This document shows, piece after piece, positions 1-6,283 of a stretch of DNA of 7,663 nucleotides (positions within the stretch are counted from its first letter, which is position 1; every line of letters begins with the position of its first letter). The DNA lies in contig JAURYZ010000059.1 in assembly GCA_030653635.1 (NCBI GenBank), forward strand, positions 1-7,663, in the 5' to 3' direction. The translations under genes and the position numbers were made by a program. The DNA is from Coriobacteriia bacterium (GTDB lineage: Bacteria > Actinomycetota > Coriobacteriia > Anaerosomatales > JAHIQC01). Below the pieces are notes generated by a model. The model saw nothing but the letters and a program-made list of their open reading frames with translations, was not told where the DNA came from and did not search any database.

Positions 1-44
1 CCGACGACCCCTGTGATGAAGACCTTGCCGCCACGCATGCCCTA
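1..44 (-). other. Continuation of gltB3 reading frame past an amber codon
   Basis: The minus strand reads TAG at 44-42, followed in the same frame by Gly-Met-Arg-Gly-Gly-Lys-Val-Phe-Ile-Thr-Gly-Val-Val to the window edge. This is the expected next turn of the GXGXG beta-helix, so the reading frame and the homology are both kept across the stop. An ATG lies two codons after the TAG, so separate translation of a downstream fragment is possible, but no Shine-Dalgarno is obvious in front of it. The 3' end of the gene lies outside the window. Confidence 0.75.
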
Positions 45-419
45 GCCGAGCACGTCACCTGCAACTCCATGCACCACGACCTTGCCGGCGTTCATCGTGT
101 TGCCCACGCCGTCCTGAGCATTGCCGAAGATCTCGACGGTCGGGCCGTCCATGAACATCGCCAGGTCCTGGCCCGCCGTGCCTTGGACCTCGATGCGCAG
201 GTCCTTGCCTGATATGCCGGTGCCGATGTAGCGCTGGCCGTTGATGTTCATAAGCTTGACCGTCTTGACGCCGCCCGCAAACGCGGCACGAATGGCTTCG
301 TTGACGTGCTTGTAATACACGCTCTTGCACTCGATCGTCGCGACATCACCCTCGATACTCACTTCGGGTTCGACTTGCACATAGCCCACGATGGGGCCAG
401 CGTCTTTGACCTGAGTCAT
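42..419 (-). CDS. gltB3: Glutamate synthase GXGXG domain protein (GltB3), interrupted by in-frame TAG
   Basis: This is the C-terminal (GXGXG, right-handed beta-helix) domain of glutamate synthase large subunit, made as a separate protein as in archaeal-type split enzymes. It is structural and helps hold the amidotransferase and FMN domains together. Visible family signatures are NINGQRYIGTGISGKDL, GTAGQDLAMFMDGPTVEIFGNAQDGVGNTMNAGK and HGVAGDVLG. I chose the ATG at 419 because GGGGAGG (429-435) lies 9 nt upstream; a longer frame to 620 would run back into gltB2. The gap after gltB2 is 20 nt. The frame meets TAG at 42-44, where homologues read a Tyr (GDVLGYxMRGG), and continues in homology to base 1 (GMRGGKVFITGVVG). 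The 125-aa product is therefore about half the usual length, or the codon is a mutation, a sequence error or a recoding site. Domain identity is very sure; the state of the gene is not. Confidence 0.85.
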   Translation of the reverse strand: MTQVKDAGPIVGYVQVEPEVSIEGDVATIECKSVYYKHVNEAIRAAFAGGVKTVKLMNINGQRYIGTGISGKDLRIEVQGTAGQDLAMFMDGPTVEIFGNAQDGVGNTMNAGKVVVHGVAGDVLG

Positions 420-439
420 CGTCGTCGTCCTCCCCTTCT

Positions 440-1951
440 CTACATTCCAGCGGGCTTGACGCCCAGGATCTCGCAGGTCTGCTGATCGAGCCCGATGGCA
501 CGCAGGCGCTCGCGGCTGCCCCGCAACGACTCGACGGCGTTCACGCCAAGTGCTCCGAGGATCTCCTGCAGTTCGTGACTCCACGCGTTGACCAGATTGG
601 TGAGCCGCTCGGCTCCCCACTCTGGGTCAACGCGACGCGTGAGCTCGGGCTTCTGCGTGGTCAGCCCCCAGGAGCAAGAACCGGTATGGCAGCCCTGACA
701 CAGGTGACAGCCCATCGCCATGAGTGCAGTCGAGCCGATACCGACAGCATCGGCGCCCAAAGCGATCGCCTTGGCCAGATCTGCCGAGGAACGTATCGAA
801 CCCGCAGCGATGATCGACGCTTGGTTGCGGATACCCTCGTCGCGCAGCCGCTGATCGACCACGGCGATAGCGATCTCGATCGGGATGCCCACGTTGTCAC
901 GAATGATCTGCGGAGCCGCGCCGGTACCGCCACGGAAGCCGTCGAGGTACACGTAGTCGGCACCCGCGCGCACGATGCCGCTCGCGATGGCGGCCACATT
1001 GTGGACCGCAGCGATCTTGACGCCGACGGTCTTGTAGCCGCTGGCTTCCTTGAGCGAGTAGATGAGCTGACGCAGGTCTTCGATGGAATAGATGTCGTGG
1101 TGAGGCGCCGGGGATATCGCGTCCGATCCCTGCGGAATCATGCGGGTCTCGGAGACCTCCTTGTTGATCTTCTCGCCGGGAAGGTGACCGCCGATGCCCG
1201 GCTTGGCGCCCTGGCCAACTTTGATCTCGATGGCGGCACCGCGGTTCAGGTACTCGGGGTTGACGCCGAAGCGACCCGAAGCGACCTGGACGATGACGTT
1301 GTCCTGGTAGGGATACAGATCCGCGTGCAATCCGCCCTCACCGGTGTTCATGAGGATGCCGAGGCGCTCAGCGGCCATCGCAAGTGACTTGTGGACGTTC
1401 AGCGAGACGGAGCCATAGCTCATCGGCGAGAAGATGATCGGCGTGTTGAGCTTGATGTTCTTGGAGATGCTGTCCCCGCCCTTGAGACGGTAACCGCCCT
1501 GGCCATCAGGCTCGACATCCACGTTGTCGGGTTTGCGGCCAAGGTACGTGCGAAGCTCCATCGGCTCGCGAAGCGGATCGATCGAGGGGTTCGTCACCTG
1601 ACACGCATCGAGCACGAGGTGATCGAAAATATTCTGGTAGGGCTTATCGTTGCCCATACCGGTGAGCATCACGCCACCGGTCTCCGCCTGGCGCCACACG
1701 GCCTTGCGCAGTGCGGGATCCCAATGGTCGTTGGTGCGGTACGCCAAGTCGTTCTTGGTGATGTTGATGCAATGCGCCGGACAGTACGTCACACAGCGGT
1801 GACACGCGCGGCACTTGCTGTCATCCGGGATCGGGCGCTCGTTGAACGAGTACACTCCCCAGCCGCACTGCTGCACGCAGCGACCGCACTTGTGGCACTT
1901 GTCGTAATCGATCTTGACCTTGAACTCAGGCTGAATGAGGCTGATCGGCAT
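440..1951 (-). CDS. gltB2: Glutamate synthase FMN/Fe-S domain protein (GltB2) with N-terminal 2x[4Fe-4S]
   Basis: This is the synthase core of a split glutamate synthase: it should aminate 2-oxoglutarate to glutamate at an FMN, using ammonia from GltB1. Residues 15-65 form a ferredoxin-like domain with CHKCGRCVQQC (C19, C22, C25, C29) and CRACHRCVTYCP (C47, C50, C53, C57). From about residue 95 to the end runs the (beta/alpha)8 GltS domain: IIFSPMSYGS (172-181), NTGEGG, GQGAKPGIGGHLPGEKI, SPAPHHDIYSIEDL, the flavin-site segment DGFRGGTGAAP (337-347) and the cluster loop CHLCQGCHTGSCSWGLTTQ. C415, C421 and C426 there match the C-x5-C-x4-C spacing of the [3Fe-4S] cluster, and C418 is an extra cysteine. 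The ATG at 1951 follows the gltB1 stop by 2 nt, with GAGGTGAG at 1958-1965. At 503 aa, the length and domain order match archaeal-type 'domain 2' proteins. Electron donor unknown. Confidence 0.95.
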   Translation of the reverse strand: MPISLIQPEFKVKIDYDKCHKCGRCVQQCGWGVYSFNERPIPDDSKCRACHRCVTYCPAHCINITKNDLAYRTNDHWDPALRKAVWRQAETGGVMLTGMGNDKPYQNIFDHLVLDACQVTNPSIDPLREPMELRTYLGRKPDNVDVEPDGQGGYRLKGGDSISKNIKLNTPIIFSPMSYGSVSLNVHKSLAMAAERLGILMNTGEGGLHADLYPYQDNVIVQVASGRFGVNPEYLNRGAAIEIKVGQGAKPGIGGHLPGEKINKEVSETRMIPQGSDAISPAPHHDIYSIEDLRQLIYSLKEASGYKTVGVKIAAVHNVAAIASGIVRAGADYVYLDGFRGGTGAAPQIIRDNVGIPIEIAIAVVDQRLRDEGIRNQASIIAAGSIRSSADLAKAIALGADAVGIGSTALMAMGCHLCQGCHTGSCSWGLTTQKPELTRRVDPEWGAERLTNLVNAWSHELQEILGALGVNAVESLRGSRERLRAIGLDQQTCEILGVKPAGM

Positions 1952-1953
1952 CT

Positions 1954-3240
1954 CTAGCTCACCTCGACGATCTCACAGGACGAATCGACGCCGGTCACGG
2001 CGCACGATATCTCCGAAGCGGACAGGTGCAGGTCGCCATGGATCGGCCACTCCATGCCCTTGACCCGGGCAATGACCGGCTCGCCGGCCTTGGGCGCCCA
2101 GACTCTGTCGGGCGCATCGAGCACTTCGCGCATGGCGCTTTCCTCGGAGGCGACCATGACGCGCGTACCCTGACGCGCGGCCACGAGCGGGCGTAGCTTG
2201 ATGCGGTCGTTCAGTGCGAGCATGCCGCCGTTGAATCCGAGCACGATCGCGAACGGACCGTTGAGCATTCCGGGTCCGTAGACCGCACGCAGCGAGCGCA
2301 TGACGGCCTGTTCCTCGGCGGGCATACGGTCTATCTCACTCCACAGGGGGCTCGCGAGTGCCTTGCAGGCGAGCTCGAGTGGCAGCTTGTGCCTTCGCAG
2401 CAGCAGGTCGAACAGATACGCGGCGACCTCGGTGTCGGTGCCGAGCGAGCATTTGTAGCCGAACGCCTCGAGGTAGCGGCTGTTTATGCCGTAGCTCGAA
2501 ATCTCGCCGTTGTGCACGATGGACCAGTCGAGCAGCGTGAACGGGTGTGCGCCGCCCCACCAGCCGGGGGTGTTGGTCGGGAATCGGTTATGGCCGACCC
2601 AGGTGTGGCCCTCGTACTCGTCGAGACGGAAGTAATGGCCGATCTCCTCGGGAAAACCCACACCCTTGAACGCGCCCATGTTCTTGCCGCTGGAGGCGAC
2701 GAACGCGCCGTCGACACTGCTGTTGATGAGCATGACCGTGTGGACTATGAAGTCCTCGGGACTCATCTCGGAGATCTCAAGCTTATGCGGATCGGGGTTC
2801 AGAAAATAGCGCCACAACAAAGGCGCGTCGGTGATGCCCTTGGTGGGCCTGGTCGGCATCGGCTCGGCCAGATCGACCACGAAGTACTGATCGAAGATGG
2901 CCTCTGCGTCCTCTTTAGCCTTGAGATCGTGATACATCATGTGGAAGCAGAAGTGCTCCGGGAACTCGGGGTAGATGCCGTAGCCGGCGAAACCGCCACC
3001 CAGGCCGTTGCCGCGGTCGCGCTGGACCGCCATGGCCTTGATGGCCTCGACGCCACTCATGAGGGTGCCAGACTCGTCGCAGATGCCCATGAGGCCACAG
3101 CCGCCGTGGATTTTCGAGAGCGCCTCTTCACTGTATGAGGGGCGGTCGAAGCCGAACACACCTTCGCGGTCAGAGAACGTCGGCAGCTTGGACGTGGGCA
3201 TCCGCTCCAAAAGCGGGTTGAATTCCATGGTTCTACTCAT
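1954..3240 (-). CDS. gltB1: Glutamate synthase glutamine amidotransferase protein (GltB1), class II
   Basis: This Ntn-type class II glutaminase domain of glutamate synthase hydrolyses glutamine and passes ammonia to GltB2. The nucleophile is Cys48 in IHGGCGLMGI. Other expected residues are R219 in HNRFPTNT, N244/G245 in VHNGEI (oxyanion hole) and D269 in GTDTEV. Because the catalytic Cys must become N-terminal, the first 47 residues (or 43 from the next Met) would be a propeptide that is cleaved off, as in bacterial GltB. At 428 aa it is a full single-domain protein. The ATG at 3240 overlaps the hdrBC stop (ATGAGTAG), which implies translational coupling. A second ATG at 3228 (Met5) is an alternative: AAGGGAG touches the first ATG with no spacing and stands 12 nt from the second. 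It lies 2 nt before gltB2. Function is sure from motifs and neighbours; the exact start is not. Confidence 0.94.
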   Translation of the reverse strand: MSRTMEFNPLLERMPTSKLPTFSDREGVFGFDRPSYSEEALSKIHGGCGLMGICDESGTLMSGVEAIKAMAVQRDRGNGLGGGFAGYGIYPEFPEHFCFHMMYHDLKAKEDAEAIFDQYFVVDLAEPMPTRPTKGITDAPLLWRYFLNPDPHKLEISEMSPEDFIVHTVMLINSSVDGAFVASSGKNMGAFKGVGFPEEIGHYFRLDEYEGHTWVGHNRFPTNTPGWWGGAHPFTLLDWSIVHNGEISSYGINSRYLEAFGYKCSLGTDTEVAAYLFDLLLRRHKLPLELACKALASPLWSEIDRMPAEEQAVMRSLRAVYGPGMLNGPFAIVLGFNGGMLALNDRIKLRPLVAARQGTRVMVASEESAMREVLDAPDRVWAPKAGEPVIARVKGMEWPIHGDLHLSASEISCAVTGVDSSCEIVEVS

Positions 3241-4570
3241 CTCCCTTATCGGTCTCGGGGCTCATGAGGCGTGCGACCGCGTCGCCGCCAGGTGCTGCAA
3301 GCGGGCCGAGCCCGAGCTTCTTGCGCGCGGATTCTTTCGGTTTGCCGAGCTGGCCGGTTTCCATGAACGTCTTGTAACCGGCAGCGACGGCATCAGGAGC
3401 TGTGCCCCTACCGATCGCGAGTTCCTTCAGGGTCCTGAACGTCTCGGCCATGCCGATCTCCGAGTGGCACAGCTCAAGGCACGTGTAGCACTCGAGGCAC
3501 TTCCATATGTTTTTGTCGGCGAGCACCTCTTCGATGTCGCCGCGCAGCAGTCGGCCGATGGTTTCGCAGGGGTTGAAACTCGGGTCCACCTTGCACACCG
3601 GACAGTCGTCCTTGCACGCCTGACAGCTATAACACTTGCCGAGGAGCGCCACATCGAAGTCCTCGGCAAGACGCACCTTGTCCTGAGCGCGGGCGCCCCA
3701 CTTCTCGAGGAATGGCTCAACGGACACGCGATGCATATCTAGGCCGAGTTCCTCTGGGGAATGACCGTAGGCCAGCGCGATGAGCTCGGAGAGGTACAGG
3801 ATCGGTACGTTGACGTCTTCCTTGTTGCGCTGCAGGGTCGCCTGGTTCAGGTCGAACTGCTGAAAGCAGCTCGGGCACACGACCACAAGCGCGTCGACCT
3901 CGTTGCGCATGAGATCGGTGAGCTTGCGGCGCGCAAATGCGAGTGAACCCTCGCGCTCGCCGACGCGGTCCAGGTAGCCTCCGCAGCACTGCATCTTTGT
4001 CTGGTAATCGACCACGCGAGCGCCGAGTGCCGCGACGATTTCCTCGACCTTTTTGGGATTGAGCGGGTCGTCCCACTTGACTGCGGGCTGCGGGCGCAGG
4101 AGGTGGCAGCCGTAGTGCACGGCGATGCGCATGCCCCAGAACTGGTTCACGGCCTTGCTCGCGATGAGCCCCGGGCCCATGAAGTCTGCAAGCCACTCGG
4201 CGAAGTGCACGACCTTGAGGTCACCCTCGTAGTGCAGCTCCTCGGTGGCAAGGCGCTCGTTGATCTCGTCGCGCTCGCGCCAGTTGGTCTTGAGGTGGCT
4301 TTGCGCTTCCTTGAACGTAGAGTAACAGCCGTTGCAAGGCGTGACCACGCCTAGGCCCGCCTGCTCGACCAAGGCGAGGTTGCGTGCAGCAGCAGTGTAG
4401 AAGGCCGCCGGGTCGTTGGCTTTGACGAGCGTGCCTTCAGGACAGCACGTGTGGCCGTCAAGCTCGTGGATCGTGGCACCGAGGTCGTCGAACATCACTC
4501 GGGTCGATTTCTCGATGAACGGGAAACGCGCGGGGATGGTGCACCCCCAAAAGACCGCGAAATCCTTCAT
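3233..4570 (-). CDS. hdrBC: HdrB-HdrC fusion: heterodisulfide reductase-like Fe-S protein
   Basis: This cytoplasmic iron-sulfur protein joins an HdrB-like N-terminal half to an HdrC-like C-terminal half. HdrB part (about 1-290): two complete CCG motifs, C10-x31-C42C43-x35-C79xxC82 and C155-x39-C195C196-x35-C232xxC235. In the methanogen enzyme such motifs bind non-cubane [4Fe-4S] clusters that cleave CoM-S-S-CoB. The typical HdrB ending (LGLDMHRVSVEPFLE) follows. HdrC part (about 300-420): CYSCQACKDDCP (C313, C316, C319, C323) and CLECYTCLELCH (C358, C361, C364, C368), two [4Fe-4S] motifs. There is no membrane segment or signal peptide, and no HdrA flavoprotein is seen in the window. It is the first gene of the operon; the ATG at 4570 has GAAGGG upstream, and its stop overlaps gltB1. 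Inference: it carries electrons to or from the split glutamate synthase. A CoM-S-S-CoB reductase role is not implied; the natural substrate is unknown. Confidence 0.92.
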   Translation of the reverse strand: MKDFAVFWGCTIPARFPFIEKSTRVMFDDLGATIHELDGHTCCPEGTLVKANDPAAFYTAAARNLALVEQAGLGVVTPCNGCYSTFKEAQSHLKTNWRERDEINERLATEELHYEGDLKVVHFAEWLADFMGPGLIASKAVNQFWGMRIAVHYGCHLLRPQPAVKWDDPLNPKKVEEIVAALGARVVDYQTKMQCCGGYLDRVGEREGSLAFARRKLTDLMRNEVDALVVVCPSCFQQFDLNQATLQRNKEDVNVPILYLSELIALAYGHSPEELGLDMHRVSVEPFLEKWGARAQDKVRLAEDFDVALLGKCYSCQACKDDCPVCKVDPSFNPCETIGRLLRGDIEEVLADKNIWKCLECYTCLELCHSEIGMAETFRTLKELAIGRGTAPDAVAAGYKTFMETGQLGKPKESARKKLGLGPLAAPGGDAVARLMSPETDKGDE

Positions 4571-4681
4571 GCGCTCTACCCTTCATTCGCCTGGAGAAAC
4601 GAAAGCGCCCGCCGAGGCCAAGGGGCCAGGCGAGCGACATTGCTCTTGAAACCTATGACCGATACGCCGTTGTATCAGGTG
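4571..4681 (-). promoter_or_regulatory. Predicted 5' leader of hdrBC operon with a GC-rich stem
   Basis: About 110 nt would separate the predicted start of transcription from the hdrBC ATG. On the minus strand it contains GCCTGGCC-CCTT-GGCCTCGGC, a short GC stem with a 4-nt loop, followed by GGGCGCTTTCGTTTC, which is only mildly T-rich. This could be an attenuator or simply a stable leader hairpin. I recognise no known riboswitch. The ribosome binding site GAAGGG sits just before the ATG. Confidence 0.25.
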
Positions 4682-4687
4682 CGGTGC

Positions 4688-4717
4688 AGTATAGCAGGCG
4701 TTTCGCGTGGGTGTCAC
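4688..4717 (-). promoter_or_regulatory. Sigma70-like promoter of the hdrBC-gltB operon
   Basis: On the minus strand GTGACA (-35, 4712-4717; five of six bases of TTGACA) is followed after 18 nt by TATACT (-10, 4688-4693; five of six bases of TATAAT). It is the only good hexamer pair I see in the gap, and it points toward hdrBC. Transcription would begin near 4681, giving a leader of about 110 nt. Spacing is 1 nt longer than optimal. Predicted by eye only. Confidence 0.5.
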
Positions 4718-4781
4718 GCGCTCCTATCGACCCGAGCGCCCCCCCCCGACGCCACGGCCCCACGGCCGGGTCGACCGCCGC

Positions 4782-5417
4782 TCACAGCGGCCTGTAGTGT
4801 CCTGTTATCTCGAAGCTGAACAGGGCATCCTCGATCTGCGCGCCCGCACCGATGTTGTGTACAACGCAGTAGTACTGGCCATCCGGGACGAGCCGCCTCG
4901 ACACGATACCTGTGTGCGGACGGCCGTCGACGCTCCAGGTGACAACGTCCCCGGGCCAGTAGTCCTGAGGGCGGGCCGTCACTTCCAGAGACTTGCCGGC
5001 GCGGCGGAAGTAGGTTTGGAGGTTGGGGACGCGCCGGTGGTCTATGTTCGTGTTGGGGCCAGACAATCCCCAGTTCTGCGGGTACTCGCTGAAGTGCTCA
5101 GTCATATCCTCGTGCACATCGACTTGGAGATCGATGTTAAGTGCACGGAAGGCACGCACGACGACGTCGGTACACACTCCGCGATCGATGGGGACATCAC
5201 CGCCGGGATAGTCGATCTGCACGTACGAGGCGTCGTATCGCACGGTTTTGCCGACCTGATTCTCGGCAGCCTGCGCCAGGCGCATAGCCTTCTCTGAGGA
5301 CGAGGGCCGCGCCGTGGAGGTAGTGGCGCTGGGCGTCTCCGCGCGCTCGCGAGGCACCGAGCATGCCACCAGCGTGAGACAGAGGGCCGCACAAGTGATG
5401 GCAGCGACTCTGCGCAC
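4782..5417 (-). CDS. DUF1287 family lipoprotein (NlpC/P60-like fold predicted)
   Basis: This 211-aa exported protein has an N-terminal basic and hydrophobic signal with a lipobox, LVAC (Cys19), then a low-complexity Ser/Thr/Ala linker (20-42) and one DUF1287 domain (about 45-211). Family signatures are plain: YDASYVQIDYPGGDVP, GVCTDVVVRAFRALNIDLQ, VHEDM, NTNIDHRRVPNL, WPGDVVTW, PHTGIVS, VVHNIGAG and ITGHYRP. DUF1287 is considered related to cysteine peptidases of the NlpC/P60 type; Cys82 (GVC) and His168 (PHTG) would be the candidate catalytic pair (inference). A cell-wall role at the outer face of the membrane is likely but undemonstrated. The GTG start at 5417 has GGGGGTG 6 nt upstream (5424-5430) and gives a proper signal peptide. 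It follows another lipoprotein gene after a 91-nt gap, and no recombination-like site is seen on either side. Confidence 0.88.
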   Translation of the reverse strand: MRRVAAITCAALCLTLVACSVPRERAETPSATTSTARPSSSEKAMRLAQAAENQVGKTVRYDASYVQIDYPGGDVPIDRGVCTDVVVRAFRALNIDLQVDVHEDMTEHFSEYPQNWGLSGPNTNIDHRRVPNLQTYFRRAGKSLEVTARPQDYWPGDVVTWSVDGRPHTGIVSRRLVPDGQYYCVVHNIGAGAQIEDALFSFEITGHYRPL

Positions 5418-5508
5418 TGGTCACACCCCCGTTGGTGTCTGGCTACCGTCCATGTTTGGCTTCAGCTGCGCGTGAAGCGAGTCTGCTGGATGCCGAGCCC
5501 TGTGTCGC

Positions 5509-6126
5509 CTAGTCATCCAGACGCTCGAGCACGATGTCGTAGAAGAAACGATTGCCTCCGACGTCGGGGTCAACCCAGACGTCGACGACCGTCCCGTCTG
5601 CCAGGTTGATCCTTACCAAGTAGTTGAAGACCACAGGGGTGGCCGATGAGAACTGCGGGGCCATATCCTTCACTGCTTCGTGCGCTACAGCGACAGCGGC
5701 CTCGCGTACCCGGGCCTCTGCTGATGACTCAGGCTCCAAGCGTGCGGGTGCCTGCTGACCGAAGGCCGCAGCGGGGCGCATCATGCTCGGCAGCCTATAG
5801 GACGTCCCATCTTTCATGACAGCGAGCTCTTTGATGGCCATCCCGGTCTCGCTGGGGATGACCCAGTCGACGAGGTAGCCTCTGATCTCGGCGCTGACCG
5901 CGGGCGCCCCTGTCGTCTCCGCTCCTTCGAGGGTTCTGGCAACGACCGGGTCGGGGACGTCCTCAACCGTATATAGCGGTCCAAACTGAAGAACGTTCGC
6001 TGGCGTTTCACTCGAGACTGCTTGGCTGGATTCAGCTACAGGTGTCGAGGCAGAACACGCGGTGGCCACCGCGGCCAGAAGCAGCGACCCTACGATCATG
6101 ACTCCTCGAGCAGCGTATCGATTCAC
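5509..6126 (-). CDS. Predicted lipoprotein of unknown function
   Basis: I do not recognise a family. The 205-aa product starts with a basic N-terminus, a hydrophobic stretch (about 8-22) and a lipobox-like ATAC (Cys24), so it is probably a lipid-anchored exported protein. Residues 25-45 are a Ser/Ala/Thr-rich linker. The rest looks like a compact alpha/beta domain: IRGYLVDWVIP, a helix rich in Ala and Glu (about 135-153), then FNYLVRINLADGTVVDVWVDPDVGGNRFFYDIVLERL, which reads as consecutive beta-strands ending the protein. No catalytic motif is seen. The GTG start at 6126 is strongly supported by a perfect AAGGAGGT at 6132-6139, 5 nt upstream. It precedes the DUF1287 lipoprotein gene, and both may act at the cell envelope; a shared function is only a guess. 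Confidence 0.8.
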   Translation of the reverse strand: MNRYAARGVMIVGSLLLAAVATACSASTPVAESSQAVSSETPANVLQFGPLYTVEDVPDPVVARTLEGAETTGAPAVSAEIRGYLVDWVIPSETGMAIKELAVMKDGTSYRLPSMMRPAAAFGQQAPARLEPESSAEARVREAAVAVAHEAVKDMAPQFSSATPVVFNYLVRINLADGTVVDVWVDPDVGGNRFFYDIVLERLDD

Positions 6127-6131
6127 GATGC

Positions 6132-6139
6132 ACCTCCTT
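6132..6139 (-). promoter_or_regulatory. Ribosome binding site deciding a GTG start
   Basis: AAGGAGGT on the minus strand, full anti-SD complement, 5 nt before GTG at 6126. It fixes the start of the unknown lipoprotein in preference to the internal ATG at codon 10, which would lose the basic N-terminus of the signal peptide. Confidence 0.85.
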
Positions 6140-6180
6140 GGAACCCCGTCGTATGGAATCGCTCCACCGAACGTGATTGC

Positions 6181-6271
6181 GCTTAACCCGTGCGCCTTGC
6201 GCTCCCAGAATACGACAAACTGTGTCGCATCAGAAGCGCTGGTTCGGTGCGCACCTCCTTCAACTCCGGTC
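6181..6271 (-). other. Quasi-palindromic intergenic site C, possible attC-like site
   Basis: The segment between the 131-aa protein gene and the lipoprotein gene folds into a long imperfect hairpin: arms 6199-6217 and 6223-6239 around a 5-nt loop, with possible outer pairing of GTGCGC at 6190-6195 and 6248-6253. On the minus strand it ends in GTTAAGC (6181-6187), which fits the attC R' consensus GTTRRRY and is preceded by GCGCAAGGCGCAC. The opposite end has only a partial R'' (ACCGAAC, one mismatch). No T-run follows, so it is a poor intrinsic terminator. This is the weakest of the three candidate sites. Confidence 0.3.
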
Positions 6272-6283
6272 CACGCAGCACGG

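Noticed and set aside
42..44. TAG reassigned to an amino acid throughout the genome
   Set aside because: At least four genes in this window (hdrBC, gltB1, gltB2 and the 205-aa lipoprotein) end in TAG at natural family ends, so general reassignment is unlikely. Local readthrough is kept as an option.
420..620. N-terminal extension of the gltB3 frame to 620
   Set aside because: It would overlap gltB2 by about 180 nt with Arg-rich shadow sequence. The ATG at 419 has a good Shine-Dalgarno and starts the conserved part.
575..1387. Long plus-strand open frame of 270 aa opposite gltB2
   Set aside because: It is the antisense shadow of a strongly conserved gene in GC-rich DNA and has no recognisable domain. 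The same holds for plus-strand frames at 1391-1957, 2389-3138 and 3008-3742.
4739..4747. Run of nine C as a phase-variable tract
   Set aside because: It lies downstream of the DUF1287 stop and upstream of the predicted promoter, inside no reading frame, so slippage would have no evident effect.
6190..6255. Site C as a Rho-independent terminator
   Set aside because: The hairpin is long, but no run of T follows on the minus strand, and the stem has several mismatches.
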